Under the pieces are notes generated by a model. It did no database searches and was not told the DNA's origin. It saw only the letters and a program-made list of their open reading frames with translations. This document shows, piece after piece, positions 10,937 through 21,935 of a stretch of 64,000 nucleotides of DNA. Position numbers and translations under genes: made by a program. This DNA is from Trichobilharzia regenti (taxonomy: Eukaryota > Platyhelminthes > Trematoda > Strigeidida > Schistosomatidae), in assembly GCA_944472135.2 (NCBI GenBank), contig OX235270.1:119241842-119305841 (forward strand). Direction: 5' to 3'. Numbering within the stretch: the first letter of the stretch is position 1; the number at the start of each line of letters is the position of its first letter.

Positions 10937-12533
10937 CTTAATACGCAGAGGTAATTTTATTGACTATCCAATAAAAGTAAGTTCTAATATAGATATTTAT
11001 AGCTTTTCCTTAACAAACTATTTGGGAACATGTGCATTTCAGTAACTGAGTTATAATATGACAAGCTGCTAACCCTGTTATTCTGCCATCCGACAAAATG
11101 AAGGGAATATACGCTCCCCCACACAGATCAGATCAGTACTCAGAATTGACAATGATAAGTTCGATTGCTCAATTCCATCATAACTCTACCTACAAGACCA
11201 GTTCTAGGCTTATATAAGTCATATTAACCTCTACACGTCTACAGGCCTATTATCTCGTCCTTACATATCAGTCTTACATGAGTTGCACTTGCATCAAGGA
11301 ATAATGAACCAAAACTTAGTCACTTATCACACTATAAAAGTGGATTTGTATTCGGTATAAAGTTAACTTTTAATGAAATCAAAAATGTATGTGAACTAAA
11401 GTAAACAACTGAGTTAGCTAGTTAAAAAATTTAATGCAAATTAAACTAACCACCGATACATTCATGCACACTTATACCTGAAGAATACTTCTTTCGCTTC
11501 GTCACTATGAGTCATATACGTGCCTAAGAAATCCAAAGCCAGAAGATAGGGACTTCTAAATAAAATAACTTCATAAATGTTGCACGAGATTACTTGAAGG
11601 ATGGGTGGACCAAGAGTTGGTCGGCCGGTAAACGTACTTTTGGTGTACTATGCATACAAGACTTGCTTAAAACTTGTGAGAATCGATAGAAGTAACCTTA
11701 AAATAGAAAGTCAGTATATATGGAAGTGAAAAAACCTTCATCATTTGCTTTGGTAAGTGAACATATCATCCGGCTGAAGCAGTAAACATCATAACAGAAT
11801 GCGTAATTCGCATCGAAATTCAAGGCCTAATAATGAATAATTTTCATCGCACGTACCTTTAAATCACTGTGACCCTTTAAGGCCTCAATTTTCTTAATTT
11901 CATCAGTAGACATATTTTCGAATTCCAAAGACAACTCGAAACCACCCAGTTTCCAACACATAAGGGAGTCAGCAAATATGCTGCTAATAACTACATTATT
12001 ATGCGAAATCTTGAGCTATACAAGGACAAGTTAGTTGGAACCATGAGGTACCGTGTTATGTAGGAAGTCAAGTGCGCAGAGGATACTACGCGACCCAGCC
12101 AGTAATTCATCTGCCACGGGATTGGCAACGATCGCATTGAACGGGACCGAGTTTTCTACAACTAAATAGGAAGTGTCCACCGAGTTCGACCATGTTTTGT
12201 GAACACGAAGGATAGACGGGTGACGCAGCTTTGCGGGAATCTACAGTAAACAGTAAGAAAGGAGAGAAAACATACAGATACTCTGGATAAAATGCTTGAC
12301 ACCCAAGAATCTTTGAAATTTAAATTGCTTTCTGTACTGTTCTGCCTATCACAGCCATTCTCATCTGTTTTTTGTGTCTTGAGATACCTGATTATTTGAA
12401 ACTTGTTGTAAGTAGGTTGAACTGTGTGGTGAAATGTAACCTCATAGTGATTGTTTCTGTCAATGACGAATCCACCTCTTAAGAATGCATCGTTGATCAC
12501 ATGAACCGAGGATCCCGAAAAATTATTGCCCAT
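9322..12533 (-). CDS. SCYL3: SCYL3/PACE-1-like pseudokinase, exons 1-8 (3' part missing)
   Basis: Eight minus-strand exons with GT...AG borders join in frame to 403 codons: 12276-12533 (ATG start), 12052-12240, 11857-12015, 11736-11826, 11594-11696, 11478-11555, 10725-10864 and 9322-9512. The protein starts MGNNFSG and contains KLRHPSIL, FLHNT followed by SHNNVV, WKLGGFE, RLPADQLLVHPSF, and a HEAT-like part with KMFESTIF and ENFSGYL ending VILPQ. These line up in order with vertebrate SCYL3 as I recall it, a Golgi- and ezrin-linked pseudokinase. HNN replaces the catalytic HRD and LGG replaces DFG, so catalysis is not expected. Introns are 35, 36, 30, 39, 38, 613 and 1212 nt. The C-terminal half is not in the window. 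SCYL1 or SCYL2 is less likely. The exon 1 donor (GTATGT) was chosen by phase and is the least certain border. Confidence 0.75.
10258..10400 (+). pseudogene. Possible RTE-like 3' end fragment inside intron 7
   Basis: One frame reads MAQNRSQWLAQYIHSL, like the last residues of RTE-type polymerases, which commonly end with a DR-W-HSL pattern. There is nothing further upstream. It lies in the 1212-nt intron between exons 7 and 8 of the SCYL3-like gene, opposite in strand. The call rests on a very short match. Confidence 0.25.
10903..10935. repeat. TA microsatellite
   Basis: An alternating TA run of about 33 bp with one interruption (ATGTATATATA), in intron 6 of the SCYL3-like gene just upstream of exon 7 on the minus strand. 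Confidence 0.9.
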
Positions 12534-12847
12534 ACGCTTACATCTATTCTACACAATTGACAACCTTGAGATGACAAACTTCCCTCGTTGCATCCAAGGT
12601 AAAGTTTAGACACGCACAACACAGATTTGGATTTTAGATTTTTTGGTTGAGGATAGAAGGCTCGGAGCTTGTGTTAATCCTTTTCAATCAAATTTCCGTG
12701 CTTTTCCAAACCCTTCTTGGATGAATCACTTAAGGTTCCAGATACCATTTCATACAGGAGTCGGTTCCAAGAGTTTATGACTTGATGTGAGAACCAGTAC
12801 CCGACGGCAATATGGTTTTTCCTTGGCGTCTGAACTCTCCTGCTATT
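12534..12847. other. Upstream flank of the SCYL3-like gene
   Basis: This 314-bp stretch separates the ATG of the pseudokinase gene from the end of a minus-strand CR1-like relic. On the minus strand it should contain the 5' UTR and promoter. I see no clear TATA box or other motif. The CR1 relic may extend slightly into it. Confidence 0.4.
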
Positions 12848-15330
12848 TCATCCAAGGTGTTCCAACCTGGTGGGAAGGAAAAGAGAGAATAGGTCAGGTC
12901 CGCAGTCATTATTTAAAGTTTTAAACATTGTGATTAAATCTCCTCTCCGCCTACTGTATGACATGTAGAAGAGATTTAAACTGTCTAGTCTTTCCTCGCA
13001 TGATAAGTTAGTCAGGCCGTGAACCATACGTGTTGCCTTCCTCTGAACCATTTCTAGGATATGTGAGCCCCCTTTAAGACAAAGATTGGCTGTCTGAATA
13101 AAGTTTCACAGTCTTGAGGCAAACATATCTCTGGTGATTCTAGTAAAGGCTTTGAGAATAGCCCATAAGGATATGAAACCACATGTAGCCACCATGCGAC
13201 AGTGTGCTGTAGTTCTAAGGTCGTGACTTACTACGACAGGTAAATCCAAGTGAGTTTGTGGAATCAGTAACAGTACGATTGTACATTCTTTTGTTAGGTG
13301 TTGAAGTTAGAAACACAGCACATGAGTTTTTTTAAACTCTTCATTTTGGAATGTAGGTAACTTCCGAATACAATCTAATTTACAATGTGCTGCTGGTCTC
13401 TTCGTCTTCTCACTTGTCTATACCATCTACTTGGTTCATTACTAACCATGTTGTATGCTTTGTATTTTTCAGGAACTTCTTATCCTCATCCGAAGACTAT
13501 TCTACGACAGGTACATAGCTTCTGCAAGTAGACACGACTCTGCCAGTGAATGCTTGTTGATTATATTAATAATTCGTAGCAGTGGACTTTAACTATATAA
13601 CCGAGCAACCAATTAATTATTTTTGATGTAACTTTATACTGTATTTCTTATGATATGTTTCACAATCATCTCTTTAACTTGAATTTTTATTCAAATATTT
13701 GTTGTCTTAATGAGCTCGCTAGAAGATCCCCTACAAGTCTCATATCATGGAAGTTTTATTCCCTTTAGCTCGTGGGGACTGATGCTTACATATCCGATGC
13801 GCACGATTCCACATTTGCGTATAGGGCCATAGGGTAATCGATAAGCAGAGATAACTCACTGATATACAAAATAAATAGGACAGGTCTGAGTACCGTGCCC
13901 TCCGCTACTCACTGCTGTCCAAGGAGTTTCAAGTTAATCCTGACCCCGTGCCTCCTACCTACAAGGAGTTGCTTAATCCGGTCTATCGAGCGGCCTTTGT
14001 TGCCAAGTCTTCCCAAAATCATGAGTAGTCATTTGTGAGGAATTTGATCGAAGGCCTCCTTGAGGTCTATGACGATAACATAAGCCGGTCTTCCGTTGTC
14101 CCTTGATTTGACCCAGCTTTCGCTTTCAGTGAAGAGATTTGACAGACATGAGAGGTTCCTTCGAAAGCCTTACTGAGCTCTGGATAACATGATACTTTTC
14201 AAGTGGCTTGATTAAAGTGCTGGTAAGACTGTTAGGCCTGTAATTTGAAGGGCTTTTTCTTGATCCTCCATTGTGGATGGGGGTTACTATGGCGTCTTTC
14301 CAGTCACGCGGTAACACTCCATTTAGGGGAGAGAGCTTGAAGATAGCGGTCAGAAGGCCGGCTGTGTGGGCTGATAGCTCCTTGAGAAGACTTGGACGAA
14401 GATTATCAGGACCCATTGAGTTGGCTGCCGAGACGATCGCATTTATATCATTTTTCCAACAGTCTGACCGAGCTGGGGTTTTGGCCCAAGATGCTGCTGT
14501 GAATTTGCAAGTGAGCACAGCGTGATTACTTCCTCCTAATAAGGGAAGATGTTGTATGGGATCCACGTCCTCACCGTGGGAGAACACTAGGTTCAAAGTT
14601 GAAGAGGACTGCTGTTAGTCATAGCGTTTGGGCTTAATGGCACGTTGAACTAGGGCTAACGAAATACAAGATTCCAGCAGTTTGTGATCAAAGGAGTTGT
14701 CTGAAGATGGCGTTGTAGGGCTTGTCCAGCCAACCGTTCGGGTGTTGAAGTCGACGACTACGAGACTTCAACATTTCGATGTTCAGGAGCCCAGTTTGTC
14801 TATTTGGAAGTCATCTGCACTGCAGTCAACACTGCAGTATATCGCAATGATGTCATATCTTGGCCGATGCATTTAAGCCTGCAGCTTAGAAGTTCGCACG
14901 ATTCACTTTCGTGAGCGAGTGCTTTGATAAAACGCACGGTTAAGCATTTCTTTAAGTGGATGACTACTCCACCTTTGCAATTTAGTCGGTCTAACCTATG
15001 CACTTTGAAGTTTGGCAGGTTAACTTCGTCGTCAGTGACACCGGGTGTGAGCCATGTCTATGTGATGACAATTACATCCGGATTTCCGGAGTCTATCACA
15101 TTACCCAGCTCAGTCTGTTTGTTCAACAGGCTGCGAGCGTTTGTGTAGATTCAGTTTGGTGCTTCCGCAGGCTACCCACGGAGGTTTCGGGATCATGAGA
15201 CTTCGAAACTTGACAACCCGGGAGACTACACTACGCCACTCATTGGCACCCTCTTCGCTATCTGTAGTCGACTGTGTATGCCTGCTATCCACCGGTGTGG
15301 ATGTGGCTTGATCTACAGGTCCCTGGAAAC
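12848..15330 (-). pseudogene. Decayed CR1-like non-LTR retrotransposon (EN and RT)
   Basis: Minus-strand fragments follow the order of a CR1-type ORF2. An endonuclease start (NARSLLNKQTEL, 15100-15140) is followed by DRLNCKGGVVIHL (14800-15003). Next come the endonuclease end and RT start (GSNHAVLTCKF, then SMGPDNLRPSLLKEL and DWKDAIVTPIHNGG, 14126-14596). An RT palm follows (AYVIVIDLKEAFDQIP, near 14060-14090), then the C-terminus VQRKATRMVHGL and EERLDSLNLFYMSYSRRRGD (12848-13051). Several frameshifts and stops separate these pieces, and sequence between 13100 and 13850 is barely recognisable. Preceding sequence to 15382 is open but unassigned. It is clearly dead and diverged from the intact CR1-like element at 27849. 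Confidence 0.75.
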
Positions 15331-16300
15331 ACCAATAAAATTTCAATATTCCAATGTCTATAACATGTATTACGTACTGCATTACTGTTGAGGCTCACTA
15401 AATAAATTTACTATGGTAGTATTACGCCAGAATAAAGAATAAGTTATATTCTTATATATATTCCACGGAAAATATACGCTCCAACTCCTAAGTGATGAGA
15501 AAACGGTTCATGATGCTCCGAGAATTTCTGAGTGGTCAGCCGCCTCACATTCCTTTAAAGGTCATGGTGGACCCCAATGATGTGGGGTAATGATTAGATT
15601 TGGAAGGCAGTTTGTGTTATGTAGTAGGACGTTAGTGCAGTTGTTAAGAGAGTCGTTTTACTTATCAGTCATTAATGAGGTCAGAAGAAACTAGGATGGT
15701 AGTAATTACGATTGTGGTGGCAGAACAAATAATTTTGTCGACGTCATTGCAAATGAAAAGGTAGACGTAAGTGCCAGACGGAATCTGTGTGTGCCAAGGA
15801 ATTAGGTGATGCCACTGAAGACCGTTGCTCGTAGCTCAGTGCCTTAGCAAGATAGCTGTGTTTATTCACTACACTGATGAGACATTCGGAGACTGCATAT
15901 TTCTGCCTGATTACTTAAACATCATTCAAAGATTGCCACTCATGTTTCCTAGCCATGGTTGCCCACATGTATCAAAATCCTCGTATCCTAAAGAGAAGTT
16001 TTTTACTCACTTTTCTCCCATCTTCTACGATGTTCACCATGTGCCATTTCATAGCCATCCACATTCACACGATGTCAAGTTTGCCTGGTTTAATGATTCC
16101 GGACGTTTTTAATCCCACAGGTGATGATTAACCCATAACTCAGAGGGATGTAGCTGAAACAGGAGAAAATTTGTTTTCAGTTTTTTGAAATTTTATGTTT
16201 TAGAGGTTTGTTACTCACCTCATTGCTTTTTCCACAAGTTTCCCGAGAGGTCGGAAACTTGATCAAGTAACACTTTAGCCGTGTTTCTGTAGGCTTACAC
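15331..16300. other. No supported gene
   Basis: Unique-looking DNA. A plus-strand open frame at 15825-16112 has no recognisable domain and no splice context. Just below the exon candidate at 16301 there is a strong minus-strand donor (GAG followed by GTGAGTAAC near 16212) with no credible acceptor at a workable distance. Confidence 0.4.
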
Positions 16301-16482
16301 CTGAGATTTGACTGGAATGTACGTGTTCAACATGATGTCTGATCGATTGGCAGTAGACTTCTTGAGTAAATCTCCTTCTTGTGAGTGCATTGTTTCACTC
16401 AGGTGGCCGCTGACTGTATTTGACGATATAGGAAGTATGGCTACAGATATATAAAGAGGAGCTTTAGTGTTAGTCTCCACCA
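16301..16482 (-). CDS. Candidate internal exon of an unidentified host gene
   Basis: On the minus strand a strong acceptor (CTCTCCTACTTTCAG) opens a 182-nt segment that is free of stops in one frame and ends at CTCAG followed by GTGTAAG, a good donor. It gives two leading bases plus 60 codons, including TKAPLYISVAILPISSN and IMLNTYIPVKSQ. I do not recognise the protein. Nearby retroelements are not in a frame or position that would explain it. It could also be a chance open stretch between two good splice-like sites; transcript data would settle it. Confidence 0.3.
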
Positions 16483-18067
16483 CTGAAAGTAGGAGAGTGT
16501 AATTTTCCGTTTGTTGTTGTGTTCTGGAACAAGTTACACAAGGAGCCGCATCTGTCTGCAGCTTTAAGTCAAGTAGCTTGATATCCTGACATCCGGAAAA
16601 TGGGTGTTGGTTTCTGCATTTTATCTAAGGTTGTTCCCGGGTGTATGACTATTTGTCATATTGTGTTTACAGCTGTCCCAGAGAAGATGTCCTTTCAAAA
16701 GGCAGGCAAAACGTCAGTGGAGCAAGATTACTTGAGGGAATGACAAAATATCAGCACACTTAATAAATAAATAAATTTATTCTCATGGCACAGTACATGA
16801 GGGACGCCAGTTTACAGATATCATCAAATTGTTACGGAAATAGGACCATATTATTCAGTCACAATTTACAGTCAATAGCAAAATATGTTTTACATGTACG
16901 CTGGAGATTATACATACACTTGATAAATGTTAATCCCAATAGTATAAAACATCCTTTTCACTTATGTACAATCATTTCTGTGCATAGTTGGAAAAATCTG
17001 CTAGATTGTCAGTGAGTGCAACACATCAGGAAATACAGAAGTATTGTCTTCTTGAGGATAATAGATGGTACGCCATCTGAACTAAAGGATTGGGTAGGTT
17101 TCAGGGATTTGAGACACTTGAGGGTATCAACTGTGTTCAAACTGGAGAATCAGTAAGTAATTGCACTTGTAGCATTCGAGATAATAACACCAGCTGGGTA
17201 CCAGCACGAAATGAAGAAGCATTTTTCATTTGCTTGCCATCGGTGATTTCCTTAAACGGCTTCTTCATATTTGATAAGGTTTTGCATGATAAGAACTTTT
17301 AAATGTAGATCCTATCTAATTTCTGTATTTCCGATATAATTGAGATGATCAGTCTCTTAACACCTGAATCGCCTTTCATTCTGTATGACCTTTCTATTCC
17401 TCGATGAAACATTTTAGGCTGAGAAGAGAAAGAGTTGGTTAAATCTATATATGAGTAAGTCTTTGGGACAGCAAACATCAAGACCGAACTAGAGGTGACA
17501 TGTTACGTTTCTGATTATTTTACCTAGAACTCGTCAGCAAATAAGTCCCAGTTTGTATCTTTTAACATGCTTCTGAGAATCTGCATATCGTTGTAGGAGT
17601 AACATCTATGCAGTGTTTTCTTGCAATGGCTACAGAGGGCCATTTTATTCAGCTTCCCATATATTTTTTATATAACACGTGTGATACAATGATACAATTA
17701 AGTAGTGAGGCTCATCCTTGAGCTCCAAATATGCAGAAGTCATTTGTAGACACTAGACCGAGGTTATTTTCCAGTCCTGTTGAGAAGATCAAAATATTTT
17801 TATGACATAATGATGTGAGGAAAATGTGGTCAAAAAAATGAAGTTACCAGTAACTGTTAACAAGGAATTTCCAGGAAAGGAGGCAGAAAATGGAGTAAAT
17901 TCATTAGAAAACAAAGATAGTTCTGAGAGACTGTATCCAGGTGCAGTATAAATGTTTAGGATTTATGTGTAGTTAGAGTTTTTAGAGCCTGACAGTATTG
18001 ACGTTCGCGAATTGTACGGAGTATACTGACGCAAGATCTTATACCAACAACTTCTATAGTATTCGTT
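16483..18067. other. No supported gene
   Basis: AT-rich DNA with an AAAT microsatellite near 16762-16779 and short open frames (16785-17015 and 17090-17302, plus) that show no domain, no splice pattern and no relation to the retroelements in the window. Confidence 0.4.
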
Positions 18068-18310
18068 TCTCGTGAACCAAAAGCAAAGCAAAAGACACGG
18101 TTGATCGTCCAAATTACGTGATATACTCTGGGAACAAATCGTGGACTGAAGCGGAAGCTAAGTGATCGTGCACGAACGCGACACGACGAAGTAACAAATG
18201 GCGAGGATGCTTGGCAGCTAAACAAGTTTGCTTAAACACTGAATGTCAGCATCCAATGTTCACCTATGATTCCTATGATCAATAATTTTGAGGAATTGTT
18301 CACCGCTGCA
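18068..18310 (-). repeat. Diverged solo LTR of the Boudicca-like Gypsy family
   Basis: Shared blocks with the LTRs at 48743-49046 and 53934-54235, in the same order: AGCAAAGCAAAAG, TTGATCGTCCAAA, TACGTGATATA, TGATCGTGCACG, GACACGACG, ACCAAATGGCG-like, GGTCAGCATCCAATG-like, TCAATAATTTTG and CACCGCT. Substitutions are frequent, so it is an old copy. No internal region is attached, which is the signature of a recombined solo LTR. Confidence 0.75.
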
Positions 18311-19589
18311 AGTTCGACAGGTATTTTGGTTGGCACTTAATAGTGAGACATTCAATTTTGACATCAGAGAATCTATACGACACATTATTTGAAGTACACA
18401 ACTGCAAATGGCTGAAGGTTGCAACGCTACCAACATATTTCTTGTCTGAATAACCTGAAACCATTCAGACGGATTAAACTGTCATCATATGTGTCATGAA
18501 GACGGGTTTCTCGAAGAGGTATAATACCTGCACTGAGGTAACACTGGAGGATACGATGGGTTGCAGACAGTTAATTCTACCTGGAAGGTAGCAGAAATTT
18601 GTGTTCATTGTCTCAGGAAGAGTCATTTGATGTGTTGGAGTAGGTTTTAAGGTGACAAACTATAGCAGGCCAAACGAAACTAACTAGCGAAAGTGAAAAT
18701 GACCTTGAAAACCACAACTTTCAGGCGGCCTGTATACTCTTTTTGATTAGCTGATGGCTACTGGCTTTATTTGTCAAAAACACCTCAAAATTAGGTAAGT
18801 TTTCGTTGTTTTACACACTTTTACGCTTGTATTCCCGCTAAAAGTCTATGGAATAAAGTGTTTTTGGCATAAACAGCGAATGATGGTGTCGTTATCCGGC
18901 CGTAATTTACGGCCAATTTACAAATTGTTGAAATGCGTACTTTTCCGTTTGGGAAATGTCGAATTACTTAAAGGCACATAACGACTTTTAGTCACGTTTT
19001 TGCAAGTCCCTTTTGTTAGTCACTTTCAGTTACTTTGATGTGTATATCAGGTGATGGTTTCTAACGTCCTTCACGAGTATTTAATCAAAGGAAATATTCG
19101 GGAATACTCGAGAAATATTTTCATATGTTATTTATATCTTATACTGCATATGTCAGTGAAAGTGAACATTGAAAGTTTGTTCTTGGAACTGGTAGCCATT
19201 GGTGGGCGCGAATGGTTCGACCGTGTACAAGTTCGAAGAGGACAACCAAAAAGGAATAAAAGCACCTCATAATTTTATATGAAATATTTGTTTATGGACT
19301 TTTACTGTTCTCCGCTTGCCAAACAATATAACTTCCTTCTTACAATACTGGTGTTTTTGAGTTAAAGTCGAGGAAAGTACATAGTATTTATCGGTGCGGA
19401 GCGTCTTCGTAACAATAGGAACTTAGGGATAAGTCCCTTGACAGTTTCTATTCGTTGGATCGCCTTCTGGGGCAGTTTTATTCCTCTTTTCGTTTTCTGG
19501 AGCGCCTTCTGGAACTTTCGGGATTACTTACTGGGTCTGCAGCCAGCATCTCTTCGGACACGGATTATCAACGCAATTAGGATCGTTTT
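18311..19589. other. No supported gene
   Basis: Unique DNA up to about 19430. From there to 19589 the sequence (GACAGTTTCTATTCG onward, then a TTCTGG-rich stretch) is the presumed 5' leader of the BEL gag relic, but its LTR is not recognisable. Confidence 0.4.
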
Positions 19590-20381
19590 GTGACGTTGGG
19601 TAATGCCTGGGTCAAGAAAGGGACGTGGCACCATGTAAGCAGACAAAAATTAAGTAATGACGAGTTGCCTGTTAATTGTAATGATATGCATGATGCCCGT
19701 CATGATGAGTCTGATGTTCACGCTTCGCCGTTTAGGGATAGAAGAACTGTAAGGCTACCCAAGCATGAACCTCGGTACCACGATGGAAACCTAGGCGACT
19801 ACCGACAGTTTATCAAGGAATTTGAGGTCACGTTGAGTGGATATTAAATAAATGATGAAACGAAGTTAATGTATTTGATGAGGTACTGCACTGGAGTTGC
19901 TTCAAGAGCTATACAGTGCTGTAAGTTCATTCCACCTAACGAAGGATACTCTGAGGCTATGAGTATACTGCTTCAAAGATTCGGAAGACCTTCGATGACT
20001 GTAGGGAACGTATTAGAGGCTGTTAACTGTAATGGTGGTCAATTACGAGATGACTCCAATGCACTCTCTGGGTTTCTGCATAATCTGATGACTTACAAGA
20101 ATACGTTGATTTCGATGAATTGCATGAGTGATCTGAACTCGAGTTCTGTCCTGGAGGTAATAGCGAGACGCCTACCTACTCGACTGCAGAGGAAGTGGGT
20201 GAAGATAAGCTCTCGTATAGAGAACGAAGGTTTAGAGGCAGGGTTCGACGATATACTGAGATTAGTGATAGATGGTGTCAATCAAGGTATGAGCAAGTTT
20301 GACAATATAGTGCATTCCACTCGTAGGATAGAGCAGTTCGACTCCAAATATTTATATCCTTTAATTACTGGTGGAACATAG
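19590..20381 (+). pseudogene. BEL/Pao-type gag relic, truncated
   Basis: The frame encodes a BEL-type Gag (LPKHEPRYHDGNLGDYRQF, then KLMYLMRYCTGVASRAIQCC, NEGYSEAMSILLQRFGRPS and RRLPTRLQRKWVKIS). A TAA at 19845-19847 breaks it once (VTLSGY then stop then INDETK). It ends at about residue 265, where RTE-derived DNA begins, so about 60 percent of the usual 651-residue protein is missing. It matches element C (46363-46968) more closely than elements A, B or D, so it belongs to a second subfamily. Confidence 0.85.
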
Positions 20382-20478
20382 GGCTTCATGTGCGCTTCTC
20401 CAGTGTTTTCGGTTTATTGCCAACACTTTCACCCAGCTCCAAGTTTCCCACATGCTATCATCTCCTCTTGCATGACCT
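20382..20478 (-). pseudogene. RTE-like polymerase C-terminal fragment, distal part
   Basis: On the minus strand one frame reads WETWSWVKVLAINRKHWRSA, which fits the terminal pattern (W...A.DR..WR..V.AL) of RTE polymerases. It continues the fragment at 20840-21035, from which it is separated by a solo BEL LTR. Only the last few dozen codons are present. Confidence 0.45.
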
Positions 20479-20839
20479 TCAGCCAGCCAAGTCTCGTAAA
20501 CCGTTAATGCTCAGCTCTTGCTGCACTCGGGCTCACGCTGTTCCTTGAAGTTTCTCAGAAACGCTTAGCAATAACGGACGAAAAAACCAAAACACCAATT
20601 GGCCACTTGAGAATTCTTTATTGTAACACCAACATATCAAAAATGTTTCTACTAAGGTCTGTGAACAAATATTACAATAATAAATCACAATATTACTTCT
20701 GACGGTTTACTGCTGACTTCTTTCTGAGCAGCGACCGATGAGACGATGACTGTCGTATTGATGCCTCCGTGAAAATTGGGGAAGTTGGTCTTGAGCAAAC
20801 AACCATGAATTGATCGTTCAATCTTCAACTACATTGACA
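20479..20839 (-). repeat. Solo BEL-type LTR
   Basis: About 361 bp in reverse orientation, ending ACTACATTGACA. It is nearly identical to the LTR at 37567-37925, sharing GAGAATTCTTTATTGTAACA and TTGGTCTTGAGCAAACAACC-like blocks. The poly(A) signal AATAAA is present on the minus strand (ACAATAAAGAATTC). The first bases are altered (TTCAGCCAGCC instead of TGTCAGCC), so the target duplication cannot be confirmed. No internal region is attached. Confidence 0.85.
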
Positions 20840-21035
20840 CCTCCTCCGAATCACTCTCGCGCTGACGATGAACTCGTCGCTTCCTTTTCTGTTTCCACTC
20901 GAGGGCTTGTCTAGTGAAGTCACTCACTTTATGGTTTTTGTATGGCCAAAGGAGGGAGGGTGGCGTTAGCTGATCAGTAGATATGGTGGGGGTCACTAAG
21001 GTGAATCGCCCCATTCTGCAGGAACAGCAATACAC
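20840..21035 (-). pseudogene. RTE-like polymerase C-terminal fragment, proximal part
   Basis: Minus-strand frame MGRFTLVTPTISTD through FTRQALEWKQKRKRRVHRQR resembles the basic stretch near the end of RTE polymerases (TRQAL-W-P-GKR-RGRP). It is truncated upstream and interrupted downstream by the solo LTR. Confidence 0.5.
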
Positions 21036-21849
21036 AAATTAAAGGCTCGAGATATTTCTGATTTTTATGAGGGCTTAGATCTTTATCTTGAAAAAGATAA
21101 TAATGAACGCCTTGACAGATTATGCTTCTACCTCTAAATATATACTATTCGCCCAGCCTATTGTTGAGATGCGACCATGTGGGATGTGCACAGTTTTATG
21201 GGGCATCTTATAAACTAACTTGCTGTCCATTGACTGATCTTTAAATACCACTTCACAATGTCTTATCTCATTCATTTTCCAATAACGTCTTTACTTGATC
21301 CTCATTATATTCCATTAAACCTAACATTTTACAGCTCTTTATGACCTATTATATTCCTACTCTCTGAAGGGTACGGTTGTACATTAAATGCACAAAAAGG
21401 TATAAAACAAAAACAACTGGCACAACTGAGGATAAATGTATTAAAACCAAAATTGGACATCATGATAGTACGAGGTATATGTGTTGCATTATACATTGCA
21501 AATGAACGTTGTCAGCATAGGGAGTTTTCTTTTTTTAATGCATTTATTAATGATACTTGCACTTACCTATTTCATTACAATTTAATGATTCACCTCAGCA
21601 CTTTTACTTTTCTAAAACAGCTTTCAATCCCTTGTAAACGTTGTACTTACCTCAATATTGGTTGGTTATCGTATGCCGACAACCACGGGATGAAAACGAA
21701 ACGAAGTCGATTTTCCCGCTCAACCTGGAGGACAATTGTACAATTCAATAACTATACAGCCTAGTTCAGACAATGTGTATTTATATATATATCAAATATT
21801 TAACTGTTGAAACATTATTAACTTGTAGACAATCTACGATTTGATACTA
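21036..21849. other. No supported gene
   Basis: AT-rich DNA with no recognisable coding sequence. A plus-strand open frame at 21453-21764 has no domain I know and no splice context. Confidence 0.4.
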
Positions 21850-21935
21850 TATCATACTTGATCGTGCCTGTAAAAATGGCATGCATTTTCATGTAAATTT
21901 ATATGTTTATATGAGAATATACATTATTATTATTA
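21850..21935. repeat. Short dispersed repeat, inverted copy at 48652-48740
   Basis: About 85 bp (TATCATACTTGATCGTGCCT through the ATT run) match the reverse complement of 48652-48740 with only a few differences. Both copies include a short ATT/AAT run at the same end. The first lies beside the tail of the RTE-like element, the second beside a Boudicca-like LTR. It may be the end of an unrecognised short element. Confidence 0.6.

Noticed and set aside
15825..16112. Possible 95-codon gene
   Set aside because: No recognisable domain, no splice sites in phase and ordinary composition; likely chance.
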